Shown here one piece after another: positions 63,987 to 64,000 of a stretch of 64,000 nucleotides of DNA. The DNA lies in assembly GCF_900091575.1 (NCBI RefSeq), contig NZ_FMCR01000001.1, positions 1,054,001 through 1,118,000 on the forward strand, written 5' to 3'. The position numbers were made by a program, and so were the translations under genes. Within the stretch, counting starts at the first letter, position 1. Every line of letters starts with the position of its first letter. Under the pieces are notes generated by a model. The model ran no database searches. It had not been told where the DNA came from and was given only the letters and a program-made list of their open reading frames with translations. Source of the DNA: Micromonospora saelicesensis. Lineage in GTDB: Bacteria; Actinomycetota; Actinomycetes; Mycobacteriales; Micromonosporaceae.

Positions 63987-64000
63987 ATCCCCACAAGATG

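Overview
The window is high-GC actinobacterial chromosome, most likely from a Micromonospora-type organism (Micromonosporaceae). This is judged from codon use, frequent GTG starts, four-base GTGA/ATGA gene overlaps, a BldC homologue, GC-rich hairpin terminators without T-runs, and probable leaderless promoters. No rRNA, tRNA, CRISPR array or intact mobile element was recognised. 57 protein-coding genes are called; only the first (nuoG) runs off an edge.

Layout. 1-9982 (minus): menG, a small ORF, a geranylgeranyl-reductase-like (MenJ-type) gene and nuoA-B-C-D-E-F-G, a quinone-modification plus complex I block. 10181-13273 (minus): two paralogous secreted proteins with LPVTG anchors, each followed by a strong hairpin. 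13514-14704: mqnC. 15061-16775: ECF sigma factor and a CU044_5270-type membrane partner, then a transposase relic. 17258-21089: paaABCDE, phenylacetyl-CoA epoxidase. 21461-23412: two overlapping secreted SxxK proteins. 23522-26523: ArsR-type regulator, MFS exporter, mqnA. 26524-29000: repeat-rich stretch around a DUF222/HNH gene. 29001-31244: HelD/HelR-type RNA polymerase helicase. 31233-33516: operon resembling type VII secretion substrates. 33651-36289: membrane protein, winged-helix regulator and ABC transporter. 36385-37149: VOC protein. 37167-40405: BtuFCD-type transporter behind a cobalamin riboswitch. 40546-43970: two divergent secreted peptidases. 44037-46034: two small membrane proteins and mqnE. 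46274-49453: NlpC/P60 endopeptidase and a proline-rich membrane protein. 49651-51699: DEAD-box helicase with a long repetitive tail. 51793-55541: glycolipid-binding-like protein, Cds1-like enzyme, SDR, Lrp regulator, BldC. 55685-59847: ubiX, a class I terpene synthase, mqnP-like ubiA and ubiD. 60112-63986: epoxide-hydrolase-like enzyme, a divergent CMD/MarR pair, a small ORF and an AAA ATPase.

The dominant theme is respiration. Menaquinone appears to be made by the futalosine route: mqnA, mqnC and mqnE plus UbiA/UbiD/UbiX-family late enzymes lie in separate clusters, MenG would methylate the product, the MenJ-like reductase could saturate its tail, and complex I would reduce it. mqnB and mqnD are not in the window.

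The most interesting non-coding signals are an intact cobalamin riboswitch with a hairpin touching the Shine-Dalgarno; a 14-bp-arm hairpin across the start of the MFS exporter; twin MarR operators two helical turns apart; several dispersed or tandem intergenic repeats that begin at, or duplicate, stop-codon regions; and a 27-bp minisatellite built on an 8-bp subunit. I did not find a clearly novel system. The best candidates for new biology are the type VII-like operon, the isolated terpene synthase inside the quinone cluster, and the stop-codon-associated repeats.
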